Shown here: one piece after another, positions 1 through 7,861 of the stretch | Layout: every line of letters begins with the position of its first letter | Numbering within the stretch: the first letter of the stretch is position 1 | From: a virus | Strand: one strand, 5' to 3' | Virus record (IMG/VR): IMGVR_UViG_3300044833_000057 | Location: 1 to 30,776 of that record | Length of the DNA: 30,776 nt | Made by a program: the position numbers and the translations under genes | Notes under the pieces: model-generated | Database searches by the model: none | What the model was told of the DNA's origin: nothing | Seen by the model: only the letters and a program-made list of their open reading frames with translations

Positions 1-1275
1 GTTGTTAAACCCCCCGGGGGGGCCGCCCACGACGATGCGGAAGTTCTCCGCGTCGTATCGGGTGCGAGCGATCTGCGACGCCATCGCGCCGAACAGCGGG
101 ACATGCTGGTAGGGCGTCGGGTTCGAGACGGTGAACGTGACGTTGTTCGTGCCCGACCAGTTGGTGTACGGGTAGAGGCCGAGCAGGTGGCCTCCGTTCA
201 GAGTGCCGGCATTCGTGCCGTCGCCCTGCAGCACCTCGCCGTCGAGGAACTTGTTGTACGCGGACATGAGGTCGGTGGTGATGACCTCGTCGACGATGCC
301 GTGCGGTGACTGCTCGAGCAGCTGGATCGCGACATCCGAGTAGCCGCCGATCGTCTTCACGTTCGCCTGCACGAACGTGTCCGTCCAGTCCTGCGACGGG
401 AGACCGGCGTTATTAGCCTGCTGGTAGCCGATCGTGGTCAGCGTGCTGAGCTTCGGCACGTTGATCGAATTGGTGCCGGGCGGCACGTCCATCTGTCGCG
501 GCAGGCCAGCCGCGATCAGGTGCGCGCGCAGACCCGGGATGTACTCGTCGATCAGCCAGGTCGGCGGAATGAAATATCCGCCGAAGCCGTCCGTCGAGTT
601 GGGGGTGACCCTGCGCTCGAACGGGTTGAACATCAGCCCGTTGTTGCGGAGCTCGCGGAGCAGCAGGTCGACCTTCGGGTCCTGCATGCGCACGTTCATC
701 CTTGCCAGGAACTCCGTCTCGGCCTGCGCGATCTGCTGCTGCGCGCGCTGCTCCAGCATCTTCGCTCGCCGCGGCAGCTCGACCTCCATCTCCTGGGCGT
801 GCGCGATCAGCCTGGCCTGCGCCTGGTCGCGGGTACCGCCCGTCTGCAACGAGATCCCGGGACCGTGGACGAGTGCGAGGTCCCGGTAGTAGCTGAGGCC
901 CTCGTCGCCCCGGGTGTTATCGGAGCGGTAGGTGAGCGGCTGACTTGTGATCGAGAGTCGGGGCGATGCGCCGGCCGCCTCGTCGCGGCGGCGGACGATG
1001 TCCTCCTGCTGGCGGATGCGCTCGTCGAGTTCCTTGATCTCGGCTTCCCGCTGGTCCGAGTCGGCCTTGAACGTCGCCTCGGCGTTGCGGAACGTCTCGA
1101 CTTCCTGGTCGCGCTGCTCCTGCGGTAGTGCGGTGAACTCGTCGCCCTGTGAGCGCTCGTGGAACGTGCCGCGCTCAAGTTCGCGGGCGTGGATGACGTC
1201 GGCCCACGCGTCGACCTTGGTGATGCGCTGTTCGCGCAGCTTGTCGAGCAGGGTGGGCTCCGTGACAACGGTCAT
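1..1275 (-). CDS. second HK97-type major capsid protein (partial, cut at window edge)
   Basis: The frame is open from ATG at 1275 to base 1, giving 425 residues with no stop. The first ~125 residues are charged and helical, like the delta (scaffold) domain of HK97 capsid precursors. The shell domain then follows: 'TDGFGGYF', a 'PPGTNSINVP' segment and 'DVAIQLLEQSP'. The same landmarks sit at matching places in the capsid gene immediately upstream (1402-2631), so the two are paralogs. This copy has a longer N-terminus. The start has a purine-rich ribosome site (AAAGGGG) 5 bases before ATG. It may be the pentamer (vertex) or an alternative shell subunit. The C-terminus is not seen, so the final length is unknown. 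The family call is firm; the division of labour is inference. Confidence 0.88.
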   Translation of the reverse strand, partial: MTVVTEPTLLDKLREQRITKVDAWADVIHARELERGTFHERSQGDEFTALPQEQRDQEVETFRNAEATFKADSDQREAEIKELDERIRQQEDIVRRRDEAAGASPRLSITSQPLTYRSDNTRGDEGLSYYRDLALVHGPGISLQTGGTRDQAQARLIAHAQEMEVELPRRAKMLEQRAQQQIAQAETEFLARMNVRMQDPKVDLLLRELRNNGLMFNPFERRVTPNSTDGFGGYFIPPTWLIDEYIPGLRAHLIAAGLPRQMDVPPGTNSINVPKLSTLTTIGYQQANNAGLPSQDWTDTFVQANVKTIGGYSDVAIQLLEQSPHGIVDEVITTDLMSAYNKFLDGEVLQGDGTNAGTLNGGHLLGLYPYTNWSGTNNVTFTVSNPTPYQHVPLFGAMASQIARTRYDAENFRIVVGGPPGGFNN

Positions 1276-1401
1276 GGGGTCCCCTTTCGGGAGTGGTGGT
1301 GCTTATGGACTCCCGGGTGACACCCCACGTAGGAGGGCCGGCGCGGGCGAGAAGGCGGGCGGGTGGGTCCGCGCGTGGCGAACCCGGCGCGCCCAGGGAA
1401 A
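1276..1401 (-). promoter_or_regulatory. leader between the two capsid genes with SD hairpin
   Basis: This 126-bp gap is long for a module whose genes otherwise abut. Just before the second capsid start, CCC-GAAA-GGG (1282-1291) can fold into a short stem with a GNRA-type loop that holds part of the ribosome site. This could lower or tune translation of the second capsid gene relative to the first. No convincing promoter hexamers are seen in the gap. The regulatory role is inference. Confidence 0.3.
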
Positions 1402-2631
1402 TCAGTAGCCGGACTGGACGACCATGCCGGTACCGGACAGAACGCCGATACCGACGGCGCGGCGGCCGGTGATCGCGGCCACGTTGCAGTGCATCATCAG
1501 GCGTACACCGAGGGTGCCGCTCATGGGTTCGCGTGCGATCACGGTCTGTGGTTCGCCCTCGGCGAGGATGAGGTCGGTTGGCCGAAGGCACACGATCTGG
1601 TCCTGGTTCGCGGCGGCGCCCTGCGTTGCGGGGATCGCGTCGTCGAGGAACACGGGCCAGCCCATGACGCCGGACACGGGGTCTGGGGTGGTGTCGTCGT
1701 TGCCGAGATAGAACTGGGTCGAGAGCCCGAACGGCCGGGTGCCGGTGTCTTCGGAGCCCTGCAGGTACGCCCACCTCGCGGTGCGCATCAGCCAGCACTC
1801 CGGCGGCCGGTTGCGCGCATCGCCGAGCTGGGCGGCGAGCTTGCTCATCGCGGTCCACATCAGCGAGCCGGTCGGGCTCGCGGACGTGTAGGAAACGGCG
1901 GTGATGCCTGTCACGTTCGTCACGCCGAGCAACGCATCGGTGCCGCCGCCGGTGAGCAGCTGCAATTCGAGGCTGGCGGCGTACGCTTCGGCGAGATCCA
2001 TGAAGATCGCCCAGTCAAGGTGCGCGCCGGGCGGCGACTGCTCGAGCAGCTGGAGTGCGACGTCGGCCGTCCCGGCGAGCGGCACGACGCTCGACGTTGC
2101 GCTGCTGTCCGTGAAGTTCTGCTTCTCGACGGCCGCGTCGTCGATCGCGGGCTGCACTGCAGTGCCGGTGTTCAGGACGGGCACGTTGATGGACGACACT
2201 CCGGCCGGCAGCTGGAAGCGCGGCATCAGGCCGCCGAGGACGCGTCCGACACGGTTCGCGGTCGCGAACAGCTCGTTCAGCCACAATGGTGCGGAGAAGT
2301 AGCCGCCGTACCCGTCGGTCCGGTTCGGCTCGACGCGGTATTCGAGCCCGCCGGCCCTCATCCGCTGCCACGCGCGGGCCTCACGCTCCTCCCGGACCTG
2401 GTCCATCTGCTCGCGGTGACGACGCAGCCGGTCATTGCCGCCGACACTCGTGATCCGCCCCGTCTCCTGGGCGAGCAGATCCCGGTAGTAGCTGTGCCGT
2501 CCCATCGGCGAGTAGACGAGCTCGTCGCCGGTGGCCGTGCGGGCGAGCAGGTCAAGGTGGCCGGCAACCCGGCGTGCGATCTCATCGGGGTCCTGTGCGA
2601 GTAGTTCGAGGTGCGTGGTTTCGATCGCCAT
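1402..2631 (-). CDS. HK97-type major capsid protein
   Basis: A 409-residue protein of normal length for an HK97-fold capsid precursor. The first ~110 residues are charged and helical, the expected delta domain removed by the prohead protease. The shell part has 'TDGYGGYF' near residue 107, 'SSINVPVL' and 'DVALQLLEQSP', followed by the long E-loop/spine region. ATG at 2631 lies one base after the stop of the protease gene, so the two are translationally coupled. The order terminase, portal, protease, capsid is the classical HK97 order. The adjacent gene at 1-1275 is its paralog. The product assembles the procapsid shell. The fold call is confident; which of the two subunits forms hexamers is unknown. 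Confidence 0.93.
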   Translation of the reverse strand: MAIETTHLELLAQDPDEIARRVAGHLDLLARTATGDELVYSPMGRHSYYRDLLAQETGRITSVGGNDRLRRHREQMDQVREEREARAWQRMRAGGLEYRVEPNRTDGYGGYFSAPLWLNELFATANRVGRVLGGLMPRFQLPAGVSSINVPVLNTGTAVQPAIDDAAVEKQNFTDSSATSSVVPLAGTADVALQLLEQSPPGAHLDWAIFMDLAEAYAASLELQLLTGGGTDALLGVTNVTGITAVSYTSASPTGSLMWTAMSKLAAQLGDARNRPPECWLMRTARWAYLQGSEDTGTRPFGLSTQFYLGNDDTTPDPVSGVMGWPVFLDDAIPATQGAAANQDQIVCLRPTDLILAEGEPQTVIAREPMSGTLGVRLMMHCNVAAITGRRAVGIGVLSGTGMVVQSGY

Positions 2632-2632
2632 G

Positions 2633-3613
2633 TCAGGCCGCCCTCAGCGCGGCGAGCTTCTGTTTCGCGGAGGTCGTGTGATCCGGCAGCAACAAGTCGG
2701 TGATACTTGCCGGCCCCGGAGAGTTCTCCTGCTCATCCTCGTCCGTGTCGATGTCGAGGAGCTCCGCGAGCGTGTTATCGTGCTCGACACCGTCGGTCAG
2801 GTAGTCGTGGATCGGCTGGAGCGCGTCCATGGTGGCCTGGGAGATCGTCTTGCCCGCCCGCAGCTCGACGAGCGACGCGACGAACGTTTCGCGCGTGAGA
2901 CCGCGCGTGGCCATGAGCGCGACAGCGGACCGCATCGTCACAAGGCCCCCGGTATGAGGGTTCGCTCCGTAGTTGACCGGACTGACGTCGCCCTTGTCGA
3001 GGTTGACCTCGGTGATCCACCGGCGGTCGTAGTCCTCGTTCCATTCCTGCCGGGTGACCCGGAACGCAAAGCTCATCTCGTCAAGTGCGCCGTCGTCGAT
3101 CGCGGCGCGGAGGATCTGCACGTCGCTGCGTTGCGGGTTCAGCGTCGCTTCCACATAGAGGCCGGTGAGATCCTCGTTCAGCTTGAGCGTACCCGGCTTG
3201 GTACGCGCCATCGTGACGCCACCATGGTTGAGGAGGAACGCGACGTCAGCGTTGTCGCCGATCGTCTTCTGGAACGCGCCGCGGACGATCGACTCGGTCC
3301 ACGGGCCCAGCCAGTCCTCCATCTCGTAGGTGTGCGACTCGTCGTCGTGGTCGGCACACGTCACTGACGCGTACCCGGTGAACAGGAGGTTCGAGCCGCC
3401 ACTGCCGTTCGGCACCTCGCGCAGTTCGAACCCGGTGACCGGCATGCGGCGTGTTTCGCGGCAGCCGCGCATGTCGTCGCGGGCTGTACGGAGCTCGTCC
3501 GTCGCGCGCGGCCGTGACTGGGCCTCGTCGACTAGAGCGGTGTCGTGGTCGCCGTGCGCGATCTCCGCAGCAGCGCGGGCGGCGTCCGACCAGAGGGATG
3601 TGTCATCAGCCAT
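2633..3613 (-). CDS. HK97-family prohead (maturation) protease
   Basis: A 326-residue serine protease of the U35/HK97 prohead class, which trims scaffold domains of the capsid protein inside the procapsid. The family's His sits in 'LLNHGG' (H130) and the nucleophile Ser in 'DEMSFAFRV' (S181). 'GRxx.P'-like charged segments and 'GDVSPVNYGANP' further downstream are typical. Residues 1-58 precede the usual 'TGFELREV' domain start, so an internal start at the methionine of 'RMPVTGFE' is possible. A clear AGGAGG ribosome site 5 bases before ATG 3613 favours the long form. The ~100-residue acidic tail after the core may be a scaffold segment. It lies between portal and capsid as expected. Confidence 0.9.
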   Translation of the reverse strand: MADDTSLWSDAARAAAEIAHGDHDTALVDEAQSRPRATDELRTARDDMRGCRETRRMPVTGFELREVPNGSGGSNLLFTGYASVTCADHDDESHTYEMEDWLGPWTESIVRGAFQKTIGDNADVAFLLNHGGVTMARTKPGTLKLNEDLTGLYVEATLNPQRSDVQILRAAIDDGALDEMSFAFRVTRQEWNEDYDRRWITEVNLDKGDVSPVNYGANPHTGGLVTMRSAVALMATRGLTRETFVASLVELRAGKTISQATMDALQPIHDYLTDGVEHDNTLAELLDIDTDEDEQENSPGPASITDLLLPDHTTSAKQKLAALRAA

Positions 3614-3630
3614 ACCGGCCTCCTACGTTG

Positions 3631-4860
3631 CTAATCGGACTTGTCGCCACCGGCGCCACCGGTCGCGGTGGGTTTGATCGGCGAGGAGTTGAACGGCTGA
3701 TCGAACGCTTCAAGCACGGTGGACTGGGCCGGGTCGGTGACCGGCGGCAGCCCCTCAACCTTCCGGATCTCGGCCGACGACATCGCCCCAATGACCCTGG
3801 CGATCTGCCAGGCGGACCAGCGCTGGAGGGTGTCGCCCCGGAGCCGCTGGCTGAGGTCGAACATCACGAACTGCCTTGGCGGCAGCCATGAGCTGAGGAG
3901 GTCCTCCCACCGCGACAGCCAGATCAGGAGCGTGTTCCGGACGTAGCCGAGCTCCTGCTGCTCAATGCCCGCACCCCAAGAAGTGTCCTTGTCGACCATG
4001 CCGAGCATGTGCGGCGGCACCCGGTAGATCCTGCCCGAGATCACGCTCTCCGACAGCTGCATCTGCTCGAGAAACTGGGCGTCCGCGAGATTCATCGTGA
4101 TCGGCTGAAACGTCGTCCCGCCGGTCAGGAACCCGGGCGTGAACATGCCGTTGATCCCCTGGTGCGACGAGTTCCACGAGTCCTTCATCGCCTTCAACTC
4201 GTTATCCGGAAGATCGCCCGGGACCAGGAACACGCCGTCGGGCCGGGCGCTGTTCGCGAAGAACGCGCCGCTCGCTAGGTCCTGCGCCCGGGCGAGTCCG
4301 AGCACGTTCCGCATGTACTCGATCGGGTTCAGCCCGACCAGGCCCTCGGGGACCTGGAGCGCCATCGCCCTCGTCACGTTGTCCGGCGGGACGAGCTCGT
4401 TCCAGTAGCGGACCTCGATCAGACCGCTGTCCCGGTTGCGCCTGACCGTCACATGGTCGGGGTGGACGAGCTTCACCTGGTCCGGGTAGAGCTTCTCATC
4501 ACGGCCGAGGATGTCGCCGTACAGGTTGCCGCGGAGCAGCATCGACACGGTGCCCTGCGTGATGAAGTCGCGCTGCGTGACCTCAGACCACGGCTGCGCG
4601 ATCACCGGCGCCGGGTCGATCTCGATAGCCGTATCGCGGCCCGTCGCACGGTACTGACGCAGCGGCAACGTCGCAATCGACGACGAGATCAGATCCACCG
4701 ATCCGAACACCGCAGCCAGCTGGAGCGCGCTCTGCTCGGTGACCGTCACGCCGGCGGTAGCCCAGCCCGCGCCCGGCGGCGGCGGTGCTGTCGAGCCCCA
4801 TGGGAGGTAGGGGTTCGCGCTCCGGGTCTCGAACCGGCCGTCGGCGGTACGGATCTCCAC
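3631..4860 (-). CDS. phage portal protein (HK97 family)
   Basis: A 409-residue portal subunit. Portals form the dodecameric ring at one capsid vertex through which DNA enters. Family traits include 'ALQLAAVFGSVDLISSSIATLPLRQY' (given here only as a landmark near residue 45, usual in HK97 portals), 'LLLRGNLYGDI'-type sequence near 100, 'EYMRNVLGLA' and the late motif 'RIYRVPPHMLGMVD' followed by a Trp/Glu-rich helix. The start is GTG at 4860, with AAAGGTG upstream. A start at 4867 in another frame was rejected. The protein is of usual length and complete. It follows TerL and a small Sm-like gene and precedes the protease. Confidence 0.9.
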   Translation of the reverse strand: MEIRTADGRFETRSANPYLPWGSTAPPPPGAGWATAGVTVTEQSALQLAAVFGSVDLISSSIATLPLRQYRATGRDTAIEIDPAPVIAQPWSEVTQRDFITQGTVSMLLRGNLYGDILGRDEKLYPDQVKLVHPDHVTVRRNRDSGLIEVRYWNELVPPDNVTRAMALQVPEGLVGLNPIEYMRNVLGLARAQDLASGAFFANSARPDGVFLVPGDLPDNELKAMKDSWNSSHQGINGMFTPGFLTGGTTFQPITMNLADAQFLEQMQLSESVISGRIYRVPPHMLGMVDKDTSWGAGIEQQELGYVRNTLLIWLSRWEDLLSSWLPPRQFVMFDLSQRLRGDTLQRWSAWQIARVIGAMSSAEIRKVEGLPPVTDPAQSTVLEAFDQPFNSSPIKPTATGGAGGDKSD

Positions 4861-4869
4861 GCCGCACCT

Positions 4870-5106
4870 TTACCGGATGTGCTGGACGAGAATGACCTGC
4901 CCCTTGGGGACAAACGTCTCGCCAGCCATCTCAGTCGCCGCAACACCACCCGGCTTCAACATCCGGCCGTGCCGCAACGCCACGCCCGCAACACCGTCGT
5001 CGCGATCCTTATAGACCCGGATCAGAATGCCCTCAATCGAGTCGGAATCCTTGAGATGCAGCAGGACCGTCCGGCCCTCCATCTGCTCGAGCCACGATCG
5101 CCGCAT
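4870..5106 (-). CDS. small Sm/LSm-like beta-barrel protein, function unknown
   Basis: A 78-residue protein starting at ATG 5106 behind a good GGAGGTGACGG ribosome site. The pattern 'GRTVLLHLKDSDSIEGIL.RVYKD' with 'FVPKGQVILVQHI' at the end resembles the strand arrangement of an Sm-like barrel: a short N-terminal helix, a bent beta-sheet with a Gly-rich turn, and a final 'I.V..I' strand. This fold is inferred from pattern only. It lies between TerL and portal, a position where phages often carry a small protein of unknown role. It could be a packaging accessory or a regulator of the head operon. Confidence 0.7.
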   Translation of the reverse strand: MRRSWLEQMEGRTVLLHLKDSDSIEGILIRVYKDRDDGVAGVALRHGRMLKPGGVAATEMAGETFVPKGQVILVQHIR

Positions 5107-5121
5107 CCGTCACCTCCCGCC

Positions 5122-6549
5122 CTACAGGTCGTTGAAGCTGACGAACCGGGACTTGGCCGGCTTTTTCTGCGCACCCCACAGCGCGAGCGTGATCGCGACC
5201 AGTGGAGAGATGTCGACGCCGGAGTTCTTCCGGCCCCACGCCCACAAGCCGTCGCCGACCGGGCGCTTCACCGCCCCATCGATCGCGGCCGTCACCTCTG
5301 GCGTCCCGAGATGGTGGACCTGCCGCTGGTCGACCGCGTCGAACAGGATGCCGCACGCCTGCCCATGCTCATTCGAGTTGACCGGGATCGCATCAACCCT
5401 CAGGCCCACAAGGTCCGGCAGCAGTGATCCTGCGGGGCCCGACGGGTCGCAGATCACCGCCGACGGATGGTGGCGTTCAACGAGTCGCGCGACCTCCTTC
5501 GCCACCCATCCGGTGCCGCGGCCCTGCCTGATGACCTCGACGTGAAACTTGCCGTCCTTGCGCCGGCCTGCAGCAGCGATCGACGATGCGGAACGGTCCG
5601 GCGTCACGTCAAACGACAGGCACACCGGGTCCATCGCCCGAGACTCGAAGTCAACGAGCTCGATCCACGCAGCCACCGGGATTACCGGATCGACCGACCC
5701 AGCCTTCCACCGGTTCAGGTAGGCGCGCTCAAACTCGTTCAGCGGCATCGACGCGAAATCAGCCCGAATAACCTCGACCGTCTGCGTGATCCCCAAAGCC
5801 GGCATACACGACCACCAGGTCTCCTCGGCGGCCGGGTCAGCATCCTCCGGTGGCGACCACTCGAAGTAGCAAACGCCCGACCGAGCGCCAGAAGCGGCCA
5901 GCTCCCGGCCGTGCTCGACCTTCCCCAACAGGTACGGCGACTCATCCGGCGTCCCGGCCGTCGAGATCACCCAGAACTGGGCGCCGCGGATCGTACTCAT
6001 CGCCGGCTTCAACGCCTGCTCGATACGCGCGTCCGGCTGAGCAAACGCCTCATCAACCGTCGCCTGGTGGATCGTGCCGCCATGGCCCGACTTTTTCACC
6101 GTCGCGACCAGCCCCGCATGCGACCCGTTCTTGAACTTCAACGCCTCATGGCCGTTTGTCATCCGCGGCTCAAACAAGCCGCGCCTCTTGAACGACGAAT
6201 CCTCCAGCGCCGGCAGCCAGTCATCGACCAGCTTCTTCCGAGCATCCGACCCTGTCTGCGCCGTATACCGGATGTTCTGCCGCGGCGCCGAAAGGGCGCG
6301 CGTGAAAATGTTCGCCAGCACCAGCGTCGTCTTCCCCGACTGGCGCGGCACCGTCAACCCCACCTCGCGGTACGCGAGCTTGCCGGTCGCCGGATCAACC
6401 TCCAGCGCCACATCCGCGACAAACTGCTGCCACGGCATGAAAGGCGTACCGAGCTCCGCCGCAACCCTGGCAGCCGCAGCCCCGTACGTCTTCCGGTCAG
6501 GCGACCGCGCTGTTGCCCACCTCGGCGAACAGGTCCGCGACGAACTCAT
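5122..6549 (-). CDS. terL: terminase large subunit
   Basis: The packaging motor ATPase and headful/cos nuclease. Walker A is 'PRQSGKTT' (about residues 68-75 from the chosen start) and Walker B is 'QATVDEAF'. The C-terminal RNase-H-like nuclease has Asp in 'LSFDVTPDRS', 'ICDPSGP' and 'SGVDISPL'. The length is about 475 residues, usual for the family. The frame is open to 6660, but the extra 37 residues are Arg/Ser-rich and are the antisense-like shadow of TerS. ATG 6549, preceded by GGAAG and overlapping the TerS end by 53 bases, is therefore taken as the start. It sits in the order HNH, TerS, TerL, portal. Confidence 0.92.
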   Translation of the reverse strand: MSSSRTCSPRWATARSPDRKTYGAAAARVAAELGTPFMPWQQFVADVALEVDPATGKLAYREVGLTVPRQSGKTTLVLANIFTRALSAPRQNIRYTAQTGSDARKKLVDDWLPALEDSSFKRRGLFEPRMTNGHEALKFKNGSHAGLVATVKKSGHGGTIHQATVDEAFAQPDARIEQALKPAMSTIRGAQFWVISTAGTPDESPYLLGKVEHGRELAASGARSGVCYFEWSPPEDADPAAEETWWSCMPALGITQTVEVIRADFASMPLNEFERAYLNRWKAGSVDPVIPVAAWIELVDFESRAMDPVCLSFDVTPDRSASSIAAAGRRKDGKFHVEVIRQGRGTGWVAKEVARLVERHHPSAVICDPSGPAGSLLPDLVGLRVDAIPVNSNEHGQACGILFDAVDQRQVHHLGTPEVTAAIDGAVKRPVGDGLWAWGRKNSGVDISPLVAITLALWGAQKKPAKSRFVSFNDL

Positions 6550-6757
6550 CGGCTTCCGTGACACCCTCGACGATCGACTTGACAAGCTCACGCAGCTCCT
6601 TCGACAGCGGCGCCATCGCCGCAACCACCGACCCGTTCGTCGAACCGCGGCTCGCGTCAAACGTCACCGCCAAGCCACGCGCCATCTCCGCGTACGTTTC
6701 GCCCGCCTCGTCAAGCACCAGCGTCTCGAGCAACGCCTCAAGCTTCTCGCCTACCAC
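6497..6757 (-). CDS. terS: probable terminase small subunit
   Basis: An 86-residue, mainly helical acidic protein starting at GTG 6757, which overlaps the HNH stop. It contains 'AGETYAEMARGLAVTFD' and a second helix pair 'LSKELRELVKSIVEG'. Small terminases recognise the packaging site and stimulate TerL. This one is shorter than most and shows no obvious HTH. The call therefore rests mainly on position between an HNH gene and TerL, and on resemblance to short actinophage TerS proteins. An alternative is an unrelated accessory protein. Confidence 0.65.
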   Translation of the reverse strand: MVGEKLEALLETLVLDEAGETYAEMARGLAVTFDASRGSTNGSVVAAMAPLSKELRELVKSIVEGVTEADEFVADLFAEVGNSAVA

Positions 6758-7050
6758 TCGCGCGACACCCGCCTCGCCGGCTGCCGCCGACCACTCCCGC
6801 GACGCGAGTTGCAGCCGTAATGCACCGCGCGAAGATTCGCATCATCAAGCACGAGCATGCTCCGCGTCTCCGCATCAACCCGGCTCAACGGGATCACATG
6901 ATCCACCGACGGCGACCACTTCGACCGAGCCGGCGCATCGAAGTCCAACGGCCGGTAGCAAACCAGGCAGACCGACGCGCCAGCGAGAACCTCTGCGCGC
7001 TTTGCCTTCCACGCCGGCGACCTAGCCGAAAACCGCGACACCGCGACCAT
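6751..7050 (-). CDS. HNH endonuclease next to the terminase
   Basis: A 99-residue HNH protein. 'CLVC' supplies the first zinc pair, 'SVDHVIPLSR' the catalytic His with its Pro, 'DDANLRAVHYGCN' the Asn and final His, and 'GCNSRRG' the end of the beta-beta-alpha metal fold. HNH proteins directly upstream of TerS/TerL (as HK97 gp74) are known to help terminase cut the packaging site. The same role is inferred here. ATG 7050 gives the usual 'ARSPAWKAKRAEVLAG' N-terminal helix. The stop overlaps the TerS GTG. Confidence 0.9.
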   Translation of the reverse strand: MVAVSRFSARSPAWKAKRAEVLAGASVCLVCYRPLDFDAPARSKWSPSVDHVIPLSRVDAETRSMLVLDDANLRAVHYGCNSRRGSGRRQPARRVSREW

Positions 7051-7252
7051 CCAAGCCGAAGGTTACGTCGCCACGGAGAGTATTTAGCGACCGGGCGGTC
7101 GCTAGCCGGTCGTCGCCTGGACTTTGCATCCCCCCGCCCCCGTCGGCTGGGGTCACCCCGGTCGCGTCAGGCTGCCGGGTTCCTCCAGCGTGATGCTTGC
7201 CGGTGTAGACCTTCGTCGAGCTGATGATCGTCAGTGTCTTGAGGTCAGCCAT
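7022..7252 (-). CDS. possible small protein upstream of the HNH gene
   Basis: A 76-residue frame from ATG 7252. The first half ('MADLKTLTIISSTKVYTGK') looks protein-like. The second half is Gly/Asp-rich, covers a perfect inverted repeat (7085-7104) and runs 29 bases into the HNH gene. ATG overlaps the stop of the 18-residue frame at 7245-7301 in the ATGGCTGA manner seen elsewhere here. An alternative is that this ~200-bp stretch is mostly non-coding and holds the packaging (cos/pac) site. No function can be assigned. Confidence 0.4.
   Translation of the reverse strand: MADLKTLTIISSTKVYTGKHHAGGTRQPDATGVTPADGGGGMQSPGDDRLATARSLNTLRGDVTFGLDGRGVAVFG
7085..7104. repeat. perfect inverted repeat beside the terminase genes
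   Basis: TAGCGACC-GGGC-GGTCGCTA is a perfect 8-bp stem with a 4-base spacer, about 35 bases upstream of the HNH start. Overlapping half-sites (CGACCGG further right) allow alternative pairings. A symmetric element just before HNH-TerS-TerL could be a terminase recognition site, an operator for late genes or an mRNA hairpin. There is no T-tract, so it is not a standard terminator. Confidence 0.55.
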
Positions 7253-7301
7253 CGGTCGCCTCCACGTCGGTCGCGAGCTGCGGCTCCTCGTCCTCGTGCA
7301 T
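7245..7301 (-). CDS. 18-residue acidic micro-ORF
   Basis: ATG at 7301 directly follows the stop of the gene at 7302-7466 (TGAATG). The short acidic product begins MHEDEEPQLATDV and its stop overlaps the next ATG (ATGGCTGA). It fits the coupled-gene style of this region, but it is too short to judge by composition and may be only a reinitiation spacer. Confidence 0.35.
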   Translation of the reverse strand: MHEDEEPQLATDVEATDG

Positions 7302-7466
7302 TCAGGCGGGCGGCCACCGAACGCGCTGCTTGCCATCGAGGAACAACAGCACGTACTTCCACGGAAGATCCGGATCGTCGTACTGCCATGTCTGGTAGAC
7401 GACGTCGCCTTCGTCGTTCGTGACCGTGACGGTCAGCCGTGGGCGTGTGGTGGGCTCGCTACTCAT
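7302..7466 (-). CDS. small hypothetical protein (54 aa)
   Basis: ATG 7466 to TGA 7302. The product has a beta-rich core with 'RLTVTVTNDEGDVVYQTW' followed by 'LPWKYVLLFLDGKQ', a balanced composition unlike the shadow frames here. No family is recognised. It is the first of the small genes leading into the packaging module and is coupled to the micro-ORF after it. Confidence 0.6.
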   Translation of the reverse strand: MSSEPTTRPRLTVTVTNDEGDVVYQTWQYDDPDLPWKYVLLFLDGKQRVRWPPA

Positions 7467-7508
7467 TCGGCCACCACACGTACCGAAGCTGGTATGGGCG
7501 AGTAGCGC

Positions 7509-7673
7509 TCACGACTGCTGCTCTTGAGGAACGGGAGTGTTGGGCGTTTCGAGTGCTCGCGCGAACCCGACCGTAGGCTTGCGGCCGCCGTCAGGAACGC
7601 CTTGCGGCACGTACAGGCCGGATGTGCTGCGACGCCAGTCGGGACGGTCGTCCTTCGTTGGTTCGTCGGTCAT
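7509..7673 (-). CDS. small hypothetical protein (54 aa)
   Basis: ATG 7673 overlaps the upstream stop (ATGA). The product is hydrophilic, Pro/Asp-rich and probably disordered (MTDEPTKDDRPDWRRS..., ending PVPQEQQS). No motif is recognised. Coupling to its neighbour is the main support. Confidence 0.55.
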   Translation of the reverse strand: MTDEPTKDDRPDWRRSTSGLYVPQGVPDGGRKPTVGFARALETPNTPVPQEQQS

Positions 7674-7861
7674 GTCCGTTCCAGCCGTCCCAGCGACGTC
7701 AAAACCGCTTTGCGGCCAGACGGATACCGCAAGACTGGTCTGAGTCCGTTATCGACGCCTATGACTCGGGTTTCCGGGTCCAGTCGCTCCAACGTGGCGC
7801 TCATCGCTGCCGTGAACGGGACGGGAGGAATCCACTTGGCGTTCACGTGGAAGACGGTCAT
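7670..7861 (-). CDS. small hypothetical protein (63 aa)
   Basis: ATG 7861 to TGA 7670, with ATGA overlaps at both ends. The product has beta-strand pattern 'MTVFHVNAKWIPPVPFTAAM' and 'ETRVIGVDNGLRPVLRYPSGR', suggesting a small beta-barrel. No family is recognised. Confidence 0.6.
   Translation of the reverse strand: MTVFHVNAKWIPPVPFTAAMSATLERLDPETRVIGVDNGLRPVLRYPSGRKAVLTSLGRLERT

Noticed and set aside
1363-2604. 413-residue rightward frame across the capsid gene
   Set aside because: Its composition is Arg/Gly/Ala-rich with no motif, and the opposite strand encodes a clear HK97 capsid protein. It is a high-GC shadow.
5467-6561. 364-residue rightward frame
   Set aside because: It is the complement of the terminase large subunit, Arg-rich and without a ribosome site or neighbours in that direction.
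6550-6660. Longer terminase large subunit start at 6660
   Set aside because: The extra 37 residues are Arg/Ser-rich and match the shadow of the overlapping small-subunit frame; ATG 6549 gives the usual length.
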